Shown: piece after piece, positions 44,301 to 53,392 of the stretch
How positions within the stretch are numbered: the stretch's first letter is position 1
Layout: each line of letters starts with the position of its first letter
DNA from: Paracoccus sp. IB05
GTDB lineage: Bacteria; Pseudomonadota; Alphaproteobacteria; Rhodobacterales; Rhodobacteraceae
Length of the DNA stretch: 64,000 nucleotides
Assembly: GCF_016405985.1 (NCBI RefSeq)
Contig: NZ_JAEFCF010000016.1
Location: 1 to 64,000, forward strand
Direction of reading: 5' to 3'
The notes under the pieces: generated by a model
What the model was told of the DNA's origin: nothing
Database searches by the model: none
Seen by the model: only the letters and a program-made list of their open reading frames with translations
Position numbers and translations under genes: made by a program

Positions 44301-45099
44301 ATGCCGCGCCCTTCCCCCGCGAGCAGCTTTTCATCGAGGCGATGGATCTGCTGATCGGGATCGAACGTGATCACCATGACCCGAAGGCCCGGGCGCAGAT
44401 CCGGGCATGGTGCGCGCAAAGCACCGGTCACCGCGCTGTCTGCCATGAGGTGATAGAGATCGACGGCATGGCCGGCGCGGTTTTGCAGCGCGCTCTCGCA
44501 GAGGCGCGGCTCAGTCGCCGCAACCTGCTTCTGGGCGCGCTGACGCTGCCGGATGCACGGGCCTGACTGAATGCGGATTTCGCCACCAGAATGGCCGAAC
44601 TGCTGCCCGTTTCCCTGCCCGATGGCAACCGCATGACACTTGGAGCACGCAGCACCAGCGCGCTTGATTGCGACGGGAGGCGGCGGCGGGTGCGGCTTCT
44701 GGCGGGAATGGCAGTCGTCTCACTGCGCCCGCGCCTCCCGACCCATAAGGCGCCGTTGTGCATCAGCCTCGGGGGTTTGATATCGATGCGCACGACGCCG
44801 GGTTCGATATCAGCCAGGATGCGGGCGCGATCTCGCTTTCGGTCGCGCAAGGCGAGGTCCGGATCGCAGGACCGGGGCTTTCCGCGCCGGAATATGTCAC
44901 CGCCGGGCAGCGTTTTGGCATCAGGGCAGGCGGCGCGACCACCCGGCTGAGCGCGATGCCCCCCGATCAGATCGGCCTCTGGCAAGAGGGGCTGATCATA
45001 TCCGATGACGAGACCATCGCCGCCACTGTCACCCGCATTCCGCGCTGGCACAACGGCCGGGCCTATGCGACGGACAGCCCTTTGGCCGGAACCGCGTGA
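44297..45099 (+). pseudogene. Decayed FecR-type anti-sigma regulator
   Basis: The first 89 codons (44297-44566) give the FecR N-terminal domain: EQLFIEAMDLLIGIERDHHDPKARAQIRAWCAQSTGHRAVCHEV. The frame then closes. In another frame (44758-45099) the periplasmic part appears as GAISLSVAQGEVRIAGPG, YVTAGQRFGI and LSAMPPDQIGLWQEGLI, matching FecR signal-transducing sequence. The membrane segment between them is not recoverable in one frame. It overlaps the sigma remnant by 4 bases, preserving the original fecIR order. Confidence 0.7.
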
Positions 45100-45420
45100 G
45101 CGGGCGATAGTGCTGGATGACCCGACCGGGGCGCTGCGCGCGGTCATCGGCCCCTGGGGGGGGGCGAGCCGCGCCAGGTCTCCGCCCTGCTGACCCTGAT
45201 TTCGGCGGGCTGAAATTCTTTCGCAGATTTACAGAACAAACGCCGCCCTGTTCGTCTCACATCTCTGACGGCTGCATCCCAGAGCAAATCAAAGTCCTGC
45301 GAGCCCGGATGACCCTTTGCACGAGAGATGTCATGACAGTTTCCAACCCTTACCGAGAGCTGCCCCGACCCGCGCTGGCGACGGCCCCCCCGGCGTCACC
45401 GGGCTGATCCCCCGTCTGTC

Positions 45421-46373
45421 CTGGCGCAGGAGGCGGCCCAAATCAGCATTCCCGCCGGGGCGCTGGACGCGGCCCTGCGCAGCTTTGGTCGCCGGACCGG
45501 GCTGCAGATCTCGCTTCGCCCGCAAGACACTGCCGGGCGTTCGGTGGTGATCCGGGGTGCCGGGGCGGGCGGCAATGCCGGGCAGCTTCTGGGCACGATC
45601 GTCCTCGGCGGTACTGACGGGCCTGGCTGGAACGGATCGGCCGACACGGTGTTTTCTACCCCCGAAGCCGTTGCCGTCATCGGGGCCGGGACGCTGCGCG
45701 GCTATAAGCTGACCACGCCGTCTGACATTTTCAAAGGCATCACGGGTGTCATGTCCGGCGACGGGCGCAATTTCGGCTCGCTCAACGTCAATATCCACGG
45801 AATGCAGGGCCCGGGTGCCGGTGCGGGTCGATGGCGCCGGGAACGCTGCTGCCGCCTGTCGCGGCTATCAGGGCAATACCGATCGCAGTTTCGTCGATCC
45901 CGATTTCATCGGCTCGGACACCATCACCAAAGGCCCCTCGGACGTCCGCCCGGGGATCGGCGGCGCGGTCAAGGTCAGCACTGTCAACGTGAATGATATC
46001 CTGGTGCCGGACAAAAGCCCGGGCTTCCGGCTCCGGGTCTCGGCCAGCGGCAATGCCACCGATCCGGAATTCTGGCGATCCGGCGCTGACCATTGGCGCG
46101 TCCTACCTCTCGGACCGCGCCCGCACCACGGAGCGCGACGTCCTGCCCCGCGATGCCAGACGCAGCGAAATGAGCCTCTTTGCCCGTGGCGTCTGGACTG
46201 TGACCGACGAGGTCGCAGTCACTGGCGGCCTGCCCTACTCACATTTCAACCCGGAAGACTTCAACACCAATATAGTCGCCGGCGAGACCCCGGCAACCCG
46301 CAGCGGCGAGAGTGCCGACCCGTCGATCGGCATCGCCGGAGTTGTTGAGCCAATCGGCTGCGGGCCGATATGA
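45421..46373 (+). pseudogene. Decayed TonB-dependent receptor with signalling (STN) domain
   Basis: Three frames in series. From 45421, AQEAAQISIPAGALDAALRSFGRRTGLQIS is the secretin/TonB short N-terminal domain used for FecIR signalling, followed by a plug-like TPSDIFKGITGVMSGDGRNFGSLNVNIHGMQG. After a frame change near 45800 comes DTITKGPSDVRPGIGGAVKVSTVNVNDI, and after another near 46080 GASYLSDRARTTERD and GVWTVTDEVAVTGG, the first barrel strands. Homology stops at about 46373, just before the IS5-type transposase, so most of the barrel is gone. This was the receptor of the FecI/FecR remnant upstream. Confidence 0.75.
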
Positions 46374-46391
46374 TCCTTTTCCTCTTTTCGT

Positions 46392-47333
46392 TCAGCCAAC
46401 GGCTATGATCTCGGCTGTGCCGAGGGCGTTGTATCTGTTCATGATGGCGATGCGGATCTGGATTTCTGCGGTCTGTCGATCCGGCTCGCGTGAGGCGATG
46501 CGCTCGCCGAACGCCTTGAGGCAATTCATCCGCGCCTCGACGCGACTTCGGACATGATAGCCGGCCGAACGCTTCCAGTTGGCCCGTCCGAGGCGCCGCG
46601 TCTCATGCAGAATGTCGTTGCGGACGCGGGCGACCGGGCAATCCTCTTTCCAGGTACGACCGTTCCGCCGAATGGGTATACGCGCTTCGGCCCCGCGCTC
46701 GCCAGTCGCGCCATGGCATCGTCTGGTGTCACAGGCCCCATCCGCCGTGACCGGGCCGGTCTTTTCATCTTTGGGGAGCTGCGCCATCAGGTCTGGCAGC
46801 ACCGGGCTGTCGCCCTGCCGGCTCGACGTGAATTCGACAGCACGAACATCACCGGTCTGCGCATCCATGCCAATATGGACCTTGCGCCACTGCCTGCGGC
46901 GGGACGGACCATGCTTGCGCGCCTGCCATTCACCATCGCCACGGGACCGTCGGGGCGGCGGTATGGGGTCTGCACGGCAAGCCATGCCTGGCGTCGGCAG
47001 AGCGTGGAATAATCCGGAGCCGGCCAGTCCAGCCCCGCCATCTCGATCAGGCTGGCGATCAGCCCAACCGTTTGCCGCAGCGGCAGACCGAACAGCACCT
47101 TCAACCTCAGGCCAATCGTCGGGAAAACAGTCACCTGGACTGTTTCCTGATCCTCCTCATATCCGGATCGCGCGCTCGGAGAACGTCGCCGGATGACCGC
47201 GCTTCCCGGTCTTCGCTGCATGCCAGGCCATCGTCGGGTCGAACCAGATCGAGAGCGAACCGCGGCGGCGCAGGGCGGCATTATACGCGGGCCAGTTCGT
47301 CCTGCAGTTGCGGGGAGAAGAAGGCTTCGGCAT
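46392..47333 (-). mobile_element. IS5-family (IS903-like) transposase, frameshifted
   Basis: Read on the minus strand, ~313 codons in three frames recall an IS903-type DDE transposase. The first (47333-47157) has YNAALRRRGSLSIWFDPTMAWH. The second has LKVLFGLPLRQTVGLIASLIEMAGLDWPAPDYSTLCRRQ. The third (46985-46392) has DGEWQARKHGPSRRRQWRKVHIGMDAQTGDVRAVE, VTADGACDTRRCH, and WKRSAGYHVRSRVEARMNCLKAFGERIASREPDRQTAE. There is a frame change near 47160 and another near 46985, so it cannot make transposase. I did not find convincing terminal inverted repeats or target duplication. It abuts the decayed TonB receptor, which suggests it landed there. Confidence 0.8.
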
Positions 47334-47339
47334 GAGACG

Positions 47340-47662
47340 AAGCCAACACTCAGGATTCGCGACGTGAAGCCGCCTCACTGATAAGTGCGACAACGCCCCT
47401 TTGATGTCAGCCAGACATTCCTTGACGAGCGGCTGGTGCCGGGCGGGCGGGTCACCCGGGTCGGGCCGCACCGCACGTCTCTCGCTTGACTGGCGGTTCT
47501 GAGCTTCAGGGCCCGGCAGGGATCTCGCCGGGCCTGCCCTGCCCCACCCCGATCTGCAATCCGGGCCCAGGACCCGCGCCGAACATCTGCGCGCGGCAAC
47601 GCATATGGTTCGCGAATGGCCTGCTCAGTCAGTCATGGGCGCACAACTCTTTGAAAATGCGT
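47340..47662. other. Gene-free remnant DNA beyond the IS element
   Basis: No convincing gene. A short plus-strand stretch near 47390-47490 reads FDVSQTFLDERLVPGG and then RVTRVGPHRTSLA before a stop. This could be the displaced C-terminal tip of the TonB receptor cut by the element, but it is too short to be sure. Confidence 0.3.
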
Positions 47663-47680
47663 GGAACCACATGCGGTTCC
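47663..47680. terminator. Hairpin downstream of the ArsR-type gene
   Basis: GGAACC (47663-47668) and GGTTCC (47675-47680) form a 6-bp stem with a 6-base loop 43 bases past the minus-strand regulator stop. In that direction an ATTTTC tract follows a few bases later. A weak intrinsic terminator is plausible. Confidence 0.35.
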
Positions 47681-47723
47681 TTCAGGGCAATGCGCGCTTC
47701 ACTGCCATGCGGCCCGGCCGCGG

Positions 47724-48014
47724 TCAGAGAGCGGCCATCGCGTTGCGAAAGGCGGCGATCACCGCCTCGTCCCGGCGATAGAACACCCATTGGCCGATCC
47801 GCTCCCGCACGATCAGCCCCGCCGCCGTCAGCACCGCAAGATGTGCCGAGACCGAAGATTGCGCGAGGCCGCAGCGCGCGAATTGCCCGGCGCAGATACC
47901 CAGATCATGGGGCAGCGCCTGGTCGGGGAAATGTTGCTCCGGCTTGCGCATCCAGGCCAGCATCTGCCGCCGCGCCGGATGCGCCAGGGCCTTCAGGATC
48001 AGATCCTCATCCAT
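47724..48014 (-). CDS. ArsR-family winged-helix regulator
   Basis: A 96-residue ArsR-type protein: MDEDLILKALAHPARRQMLAWM at the start and the recognition helix in CGLAQSSVSAHLAVLTAAGLIVRERIGQWVFYRRDEAV. The usual ELCVCDL metal-box segment is replaced by GICAGQFARCGLAQSS; a Cys pair is present, but not the CxC of classic metal sensors. This subgroup often senses redox or sulfur state, or uses no metal at all. It is divergent from a flavin monooxygenase gene, with a clear repeat-type operator between them, so it probably represses the sulfur genes. Confidence 0.88.
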   Translation of the reverse strand: MDEDLILKALAHPARRQMLAWMRKPEQHFPDQALPHDLGICAGQFARCGLAQSSVSAHLAVLTAAGLIVRERIGQWVFYRRDEAVIAAFRNAMAAL

Positions 48015-48058
48015 GTCCGCACCTCTGCCGGGTCTCTCTCAGGAGATCAATTCTGTCT

Positions 48059-48102
48059 TATATCGTAAAAATCCGATATATCATTTTACAAATCCCGATA
48101 TA
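48059..48102. promoter_or_regulatory. ArsR-type operator with three half-sites between divergent genes
   Basis: A perfect inverted repeat TATATCG (48059-48065) and CGATATA (48074-48080), with the second arm recurring as CGATATA at 48096-48102. The two direct copies are 22 bases apart, about two helical turns. It lies in a 119-base, AT-rich divergent gap between the ArsR-type gene and the flavin monooxygenase gene and should control both. Confidence 0.7.
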
Positions 48103-48133
48103 AACTCTGCCCGTCTTCAGCAGGAATGTCATT

Positions 48134-49465
48134 ATGAGCCGTGACCGTCAGCTTCACCTCGGCGCCTTCATGCGGCCGGTCTCTCTGCATACCGGCGCAT
48201 GGCGCTATCCCGGCGCCTGGCCGGATGCGAATTTCAACCTGCGCCATCTGACCTATATGGCGCAAAGGCTCGAGGCGGCGAAGTTTGACGCCTTTTTCAT
48301 GGCCGACCACCTTGCGGTGCTGAATATGCCGGTCGAGGCGCTCAGGCGCAGCCATACCGTCACCTCTTTCGAGCCCTTTACGCTGCTGTCCGCGCTGGCG
48401 GCGGTGACGGAACGGATCGGGCTGATCGCAACGGCCTCGACCAGCTATGACGCGCCCTATCACGTCGCGCGGCGCTTTGCCTCGCTGGATCATATTTCCG
48501 GCGGGCGGGCGGGGTGGAATATCGTCACCACCTCGAACCCTGATGCGGCGCTGAATTTCGGGCGCGAAGACCAGCCCGACCATGCCGACCGCTATGCACG
48601 GGCGCGGGAATTCTATGATGTGGTGACCGGGCTCTGGGACACATTTGCCGATGATGCCTTCACGCGCGACGTACAAAGTGGCCAGTATTTCGATCCGGCC
48701 CGGATGCATGTGCTGGGCCACAGGGGGCCAGAGCTTTCCGTGCGCGGGCCGCTGAACATTGCGCGCCCGCCGCAGGGCTGGCCGGTGATCGTGCAGGCCG
48801 GCGCATCGGAACCGGGACGCCAGCTTGCGGCGGAAACTGCCGAGGCGGTGTTTGCGGCGCCGCAAAGCCTTGCCGATGGCCGCGCCTTTTATGCCGATGT
48901 GAAAACGCGGGCGGTGGCTGCGGGCCGGGCGCGCGAAGATATCGTGATCCTGCCCGGCGCTTTCGTGATCGTGGGCGAGACCATCGCCGAGGCAAAGGCG
49001 AAACGCGCCACGCTTGACAGTCTGGTCTGTTATGAAAGCGCCATCGCGTCCCTGTCGATCGCGCTCGGGTTTGATGCCTCGGGCTTTGACCCGGATGCGC
49101 CTTTGCCCGATGCTCTGCCCGAGACCAACCAGTCGAAATCCAGCCGCGACCGGGTGATCGCAACGGCCCGCAGCGAGGGGCTGACCGTCCGTCAGCTGGC
49201 GCAGCGACAGGGCGGCTATTCCGGCCTTTCCTTCATCGGCGCGCCCGCAAGCATCGCCGATGAGATGGAGGAATGGCTCGATCAGGGCGGCTCTGACGGG
49301 TTCAACATCATGTTCCCCTTCCTGCCCGCGGGGCTGACCGATTTCACCGATCAGGTGGTGCCGGAGCTGCAACGCCGCGGCCTCTTTCGCCGTGACTATG
49401 AGGGGACGACGCTGCGCGACCATCTTGGGCTGAAGCGCCCGCCGAACCGGTTCTTTCCGGCCTGA
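48134..49465 (+). CDS. LLM-class FMNH2-dependent monooxygenase, NtaA/SnaA/DszA family
   Basis: A 443-residue flavin monooxygenase using reduced FMN supplied by a separate reductase. Family blocks: GAWRYPGAWPDANFNLRHLTYMAQRLEAAKFDAFFMADHLA, TLLSALAAVTERIGLIATASTSYDAPYHVARRFASLDHISGGRAGWNIVTT and NFGREDQPDHADRYARAREFYDVV. Later, PPQGWPVIVQAGASEPGRQLAAETAEAVFAA is the flavin phosphate-binding region. Family members oxidise nitrilotriacetate, dibenzothiophene sulfone, dimethyl sulfide and similar compounds. With an ArsR regulator, MetY and sulfonate-type importer nearby, desulfurisation of an organosulfur compound is the best guess. No reductase gene is adjacent. Confidence 0.9.
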   Translation: MSRDRQLHLGAFMRPVSLHTGAWRYPGAWPDANFNLRHLTYMAQRLEAAKFDAFFMADHLAVLNMPVEALRRSHTVTSFEPFTLLSALAAVTERIGLIATASTSYDAPYHVARRFASLDHISGGRAGWNIVTTSNPDAALNFGREDQPDHADRYARAREFYDVVTGLWDTFADDAFTRDVQSGQYFDPARMHVLGHRGPELSVRGPLNIARPPQGWPVIVQAGASEPGRQLAAETAEAVFAAPQSLADGRAFYADVKTRAVAAGRAREDIVILPGAFVIVGETIAEAKAKRATLDSLVCYESAIASLSIALGFDASGFDPDAPLPDALPETNQSKSSRDRVIATARSEGLTVRQLAQRQGGYSGLSFIGAPASIADEMEEWLDQGGSDGFNIMFPFLPAGLTDFTDQVVPELQRRGLFRRDYEGTTLRDHLGLKRPPNRFFPA

Positions 49466-49473
49466 GCCGGCGT

Positions 49474-50493
49474 TCAGCCGTTCCCGGCCAGCCCCGCCCT
49501 GAGCAGATCGCCGTGATGGGCATGTGCCACATCGGGATGCGAGCGCAGACGGCTTTTCAGATGATTCAGCCCGACATTGCGAAAGAGCGGGTTCAGCGGG
49601 TCGACCGTCAGCCCGCGCTCGCGGCTTTTCAGCGCGTCAGGAAGCGGCAGGACCGGGATTTCGGCATCGTAATGCGCGCCGAGGAAGAAGGCATAGGAAA
49701 ACCGCTCCACCCCAGGCGGCGGGGCGATCACGTCATGCACATCGGCCCGCACGAAGCCATTGGTCGCCAGCTCTAAAAGCTCGCCCGAATTGATCACGAA
49801 TGTGCCGGGAAGCGGCGGCACTTTGATCCAGTCTCCATCGAGCGTCTGAACCCGCAGCCCCTCGACCTCGTCTTGCAAGAGAATGGTGATGATGCCGCCA
49901 TCCTTATGCGCGCCGACCCCCTGATCGGTTTCGGCCACATCGCGCCCCGGATAGCGGATCAGTTTCAGAAGCTGGGTCGGCTGCGGGTCGTAAACCGCGC
50001 GGAACGCCTCCGCCTCGAGGCCAAGCGCCAGCGCAATCGCCTGCAAAAGGTCGATCCCGAGCGCCGTCACCCGCTCCTGATAATCCAGCACCACCGGTTT
50101 CAGATCGGGCAGCGCGTCGGGCCATTGGTTCGGGCCATGCAACCGGCTCCAGGGATCTGTACCTTCCGGGCGGGGCTCGCCTTCGGTGTTAAAGTCGATC
50201 TGCTCGCGCCAGTCCTGCTCGCCGCGCGTGTGTTCCAGCCCGGCGCGGTTATAGCCACGAAAATGCGGCGATTTCACCATCTCGACCGCCAGCTTATCCG
50301 CCTCGGGCAGCGCGAAAAACGCCCGTGACAGGCGTTTGAGATCCTGGATCAGCGTCTCGGGGACGTTATGGCCGGTCAGGTAGAAAAACCCGTGATCATG
50401 CAGCACCGCGCGCAGTTCCTCAACGAAAGCGGCGCGCGCGTCAGAACCGGCATGGAAACGGGAGACATCGAGAATGGGAAGGGTGCTGGACAA
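49474..50493 (-). CDS. 2-Oxoglutarate/Fe(II)-dependent oxygenase, isopenicillin-N-synthase family
   Basis: A 339-residue oxygenase from TTG 50493, chosen because AGGAG lies 6 bases upstream and LPILDV is the normal family N-terminus (a longer frame begins at 50580). The DIOX_N part is GFFYLTGHNVP...LSRAFFALPEADKLAVEM, and the catalytic double-stranded beta-helix supplies H196-x-D198 (GAHKDGG), H253 (DVHDVI) and the 2-oxoglutarate-binding R264-x-S266 (ERFS). All iron and co-substrate residues are present, so it should be active. The substrate is unknown. It lies downstream of metY and converges on the LLM monooxygenase, only 8 bases apart. Confidence 0.88.
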   Translation of the reverse strand: MSSTLPILDVSRFHAGSDARAAFVEELRAVLHDHGFFYLTGHNVPETLIQDLKRLSRAFFALPEADKLAVEMVKSPHFRGYNRAGLEHTRGEQDWREQIDFNTEGEPRPEGTDPWSRLHGPNQWPDALPDLKPVVLDYQERVTALGIDLLQAIALALGLEAEAFRAVYDPQPTQLLKLIRYPGRDVAETDQGVGAHKDGGIITILLQDEVEGLRVQTLDGDWIKVPPLPGTFVINSGELLELATNGFVRADVHDVIAPPPGVERFSYAFFLGAHYDAEIPVLPLPDALKSRERGLTVDPLNPLFRNVGLNHLKSRLRSHPDVAHAHHGDLLRAGLAGNG

Positions 50494-50529
50494 TCTGGGC
50501 TCCTGATCCGGCGCATGGCAAGGGAAGAT

Positions 50530-50555
50530 GCGGGGAGAGGGAGGGCCCTCCCCGC
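50530..50555 (-). promoter_or_regulatory. Intercistronic hairpin between metY and the oxygenase gene
   Basis: GCGGGGAG (50530-50537) and CTCCCCGC (50548-50555) form a perfect 8-bp stem with a 10-base loop in the 96-base gap after the metY stop. It may reduce read-through or stabilise the metY transcript. Confidence 0.45.
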
Positions 50556-50589
50556 CCCGGGGTTTACGCCCGGGTTTCACGGCGGGACT

Positions 50590-51912
50590 TTACGCAGCCT
50601 TGCGGTCGCGATTGCCCGATGCCGCCGCAAGCGCCTGTTTCAGATCGGCGATGATATCTTCCGGATGCTCGATCCCGATCGAAAGCCGCACATAGCCCGG
50701 CGTGACGCCTGCGGCCTGTTGTTCAGCCGCGGTCAGCTGCTGATGCGTGGTCGAGGCCGGATGGATCGCAAGACTGCGCGCATCACCGATATTCGCCACA
50801 TGATGGAACAGCTGCAGCGCGTCGATAAAGGCGCGGCCGGCGTCAAGGCCGCCTTCCAGCTCGAACCCGATCAGCGCGCCATAGCCGCCTTCGAGATAGG
50901 TATCGGCGCGGCGCCGGGCCTCGCCGCCCTGCAGGCCGGGATAGATCACCTGGGTGACGCCGGGCAGCGCGGCCAAGACATCCGCCACCTGACGGGCGTT
51001 TTCATTGTGCTGACGGATGCGCAAAGGCAGCGTCTCCAGCCCCTGCAACGTCAGGAAGGCGTTTTGCGGCGCGACCGAGGCGCCGATGTCCCGGAGCAGC
51101 CTGACCCGCGCGCGCAGCACATAGGCGATGGGGCCAAGGGGTTTCGCAGCCTCGGTCCAGATCGCACCGTGATAGGCGGCATCGGGCTGGGTCAAAAGCG
51201 GGAAACGGGCGGCATGGGCCTCCCAGTCGAAGGTGCCGCCATCAATGATCGCGCCGCCAATCGCGGTGCCATGGCCGCCGATATATTTCGTTGTCGAATA
51301 GACCACCACCGCCGCGCCATGTTTCAGGGGCTTTGCGGTCAAAGGCGCCGCCGTATTGTCGAGGATCAGCGGCACGCCGAGCTTGCGGCCCAGGTCGGCC
51401 ACTTCCGCGATCGGGAAGACCTGGAGCTTGGGGTTCGGCAGCGTCTCGCCAAACCAGGCGCGGGTTTTGTCATCCGTCGCTTTGGCGAAATTCTGCGGAT
51501 CGGCCTGATCGACGAACCGCACCTCGATGCCGAACTGCTTCAGCGTATTCGACAAAAGCGTGACCGTGCCGCCGTAAAGATCGGTCGAGGCGACGATATT
51601 GTCACCGGCCTGGGCGATATTCGTCAGCGCGAAAAAGGTCGCGGCCTGGCCCGAGGCCAGAGCCAGCGCCGCCGCGCCGCCCTCGATCTGCGCGAGCCGG
51701 GTTTCCAGCGCGTCAGTCGTCGGATTGCCGATGCGGGAATAGATGTTCCCCAGCTCTTCCAGCGCGAAGAGCCGCGCGGCATGGGCGGTATCGTCGAACT
51801 GGAAGCTGGTATTCTGGTAGATCGGCACCGCAAGCGAGCCGGTCGCCGGATCGGTGCGCCAGGTGCCGCCATGCAGGGCGAGCGTCTCGGGGTGCAGGCT
51901 GGTCGTCGCCAT
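50590..51912 (-). CDS. metY: O-acetylhomoserine sulfhydrylase family enzyme (MetY)
   Basis: A 440-residue PLP enzyme of the Cys/Met metabolism family. It begins TTSLHPETLALHGG with YQNTSFQFDDTAHAARLFALEELGNIYSRIGNPTTDALETRLAQIEGG. The PLP lysine lies in VVYSTTKYIGGHG, and RLSIGIEHPEDIIADLKQAL is at the end. MetY condenses O-acetylhomoserine with sulfide (or cysteine synthase-like donors), fixing released inorganic sulfur into homocysteine. Its place beside oxygenases and a sulfonate-type importer fits assimilation of sulfide or methanethiol released from an organosulfur source. ATG 51912 is used; a start at 51921 is possible. Confidence 0.92.
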   Translation of the reverse strand: MATTSLHPETLALHGGTWRTDPATGSLAVPIYQNTSFQFDDTAHAARLFALEELGNIYSRIGNPTTDALETRLAQIEGGAAALALASGQAATFFALTNIAQAGDNIVASTDLYGGTVTLLSNTLKQFGIEVRFVDQADPQNFAKATDDKTRAWFGETLPNPKLQVFPIAEVADLGRKLGVPLILDNTAAPLTAKPLKHGAAVVVYSTTKYIGGHGTAIGGAIIDGGTFDWEAHAARFPLLTQPDAAYHGAIWTEAAKPLGPIAYVLRARVRLLRDIGASVAPQNAFLTLQGLETLPLRIRQHNENARQVADVLAALPGVTQVIYPGLQGGEARRRADTYLEGGYGALIGFELEGGLDAGRAFIDALQLFHHVANIGDARSLAIHPASTTHQQLTAAEQQAAGVTPGYVRLSIGIEHPEDIIADLKQALAAASGNRDRKAA

Positions 51913-52001
51913 CAGGATCATCCTTTCCGCTGGATCAGGGAGTCGGGGGGGGTCGGGCAACGGCCCGCCGGGGGAGATGACACCAGCATCGTCAATTTAT
52001 C

Positions 52002-52018
52002 ACGATTGTTTCAATCGT
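52002..52018. promoter_or_regulatory. Palindrome upstream of metY (candidate operator)
   Basis: A perfect ACGATTG-ttt-CAATCGT palindrome 90 bases upstream of metY, in the 440-base divergent gap between metY and the Aap-type binding-protein gene. It is well placed for a sulfur-responsive regulator; none is identified. The rest of the gap is AT-rich in places but shows no gene. Confidence 0.45.
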
Positions 52019-52275
52019 CTTATCAGGGGCATTCAGGGAAGGAGATTTCCTTCGCCCCTGCTCTGGCAGGAGAGTTGATCTTTTCTGCACCAGACCACCC
52101 CAAAGCGCGCAAATCTGCCAGTGATTTCCGCGCCTGACACGGTGTGTCCTGCCCGCAGTTGCCGCGATTCGCACAGCTTCCCGGGCGGGGGACAGAAGGA
52201 ATATTCTCCGCGCCACCATTGCAGCGAATGCCCCCTGCTCTCCAAGTGTTCAATTACAGAAATAACATATAAATC

Positions 52276-52290
52276 AGCAAGATACTTGCT
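52276..52290. promoter_or_regulatory. Palindrome upstream of the Aap-type transporter operon
   Basis: A perfect AGCAAG-ata-CTTGCT palindrome 62 bases before the start of the binding-protein gene, within AT-rich sequence likely to include the plus-strand promoter. Candidate operator. Confidence 0.4.
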
Positions 52291-52352
52291 ATTATTCGTG
52301 CCGCGCGCTCGGATTGTGCTCATGAAATCGGCAGATACCGGAGCAATTTTCC

Positions 52353-53378
52353 ATGAGCAATGAACGACTTTTCGGCCGCACCCTGCGCGGTCTTGCAGCA
52401 GCAGCGGCGCTGGCCGCGACTGCCCTTCCCGCCACCGCCGGCGGCACACTGGACGCGATCAAAGAGCGCGGCGTGATCAAGGTCGGTGTCGGCACCACGC
52501 CGGGTTTCTTCTCGCCCGACAGCGAGGGCAAATGGCAGGGTTTCTTCATTGATTACGGCCGGGCGCTCTCGATCGCGGTCTTCAATGAAGACGGCAAGGT
52601 GGAGTTCACCAACTCATCGCCGCAGCAGCGACTGCCTGCGCTTCAGGCCGGCGAATTTGACATCCTCCTTTCGGGCGTCACCGTCACCATCAACCGCGCC
52701 TTCAACCTCGGCTTCCATTTCGGGCCGACGGTGTTTTATGACGGCCAGGGCATCCTTGCGCGCAAGGAGCTTGGCGTAACCTCGGCGGCAGAGCTGGACG
52801 GCGCGGTGATCGGGGTGCAATCGGGCACCACGGGCGAGCTGAACATCGCCGATTTCTTCCGCAAATCCGGCCATGAATTCACGCCGGTCACCATCGAAGA
52901 CACATCGGAATTCATTGCAGCCCTTGAATCGGGCCGGGTCGATGCGATCACCCAGGACAGCTCGGATCTGGTGGGCAAGCTGCAACAGCTGAAGACCCCC
53001 GATGACTATGTGCTTCTGCCCGAACGGCTGTCGAAAGAGCCGCTCGCGCCTGCGATCAAGGCCGGTGATGACCAATGGCTCGAAATCGTCAACTGGACCG
53101 TCTACGCCACCATCCAGGCCGAGGAATGGGGCATCACATCGGCCAATGTCGATGAGTTCCTGAAATCGGAAGATCCGGCGATCCAGCGTTTCCTCGGCGT
53201 TGATCCGTCTTTGGCCGAGGCCATCGGGTTCAGGCCAGACTGGGCCTATAAGATCATCAGGACCGTGGGCAATTACGGCGAGATCTACGAGCGCCATCTG
53301 ACGCCGCTGGGCTGGAAGCGGGGTTATAACGACATCTGGACCAATGGCGGGCTGCTCTATTCGCCGCCCTTCCGCTGA
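52353..53378 (+). CDS. Amino-acid-type ABC transporter substrate-binding protein (AapJ-like)
   Basis: A 341-residue SBP_bac_3 protein with signal peptide LRGLAAAAALAATALPATAGG. The core TLDAIKERGVIKVGVGTTPGFF, FFIDYGRALSIAVF and VIGVQSGTTGELNIADFF is followed by ALESGRVDAITQDSSDLVG. The length and the ending RTVGNYGEIYERHLTPLGWKRGYNDIWTNGGLLYSPPFR are hallmarks of AapJ/BztA-like general amino-acid binding proteins. The ligand may be an amino acid or an amino-acid-like sulfur compound, given the neighbours. Two matching permease genes follow, but not the ATPase. Confidence 0.9.
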   Translation: MSNERLFGRTLRGLAAAAALAATALPATAGGTLDAIKERGVIKVGVGTTPGFFSPDSEGKWQGFFIDYGRALSIAVFNEDGKVEFTNSSPQQRLPALQAGEFDILLSGVTVTINRAFNLGFHFGPTVFYDGQGILARKELGVTSAAELDGAVIGVQSGTTGELNIADFFRKSGHEFTPVTIEDTSEFIAALESGRVDAITQDSSDLVGKLQQLKTPDDYVLLPERLSKEPLAPAIKAGDDQWLEIVNWTVYATIQAEEWGITSANVDEFLKSEDPAIQRFLGVDPSLAEAIGFRPDWAYKIIRTVGNYGEIYERHLTPLGWKRGYNDIWTNGGLLYSPPFR

Positions 53379-53392
53379 GCAGGTCAAAGAAG

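Noticed and set aside
46373-47340. Terminal inverted repeats and target-site duplication of the IS5-type element
   Set aside because: I looked on both sides of the transposase and found no convincing matching ends, so the element limits are given only as the transposase remnant.
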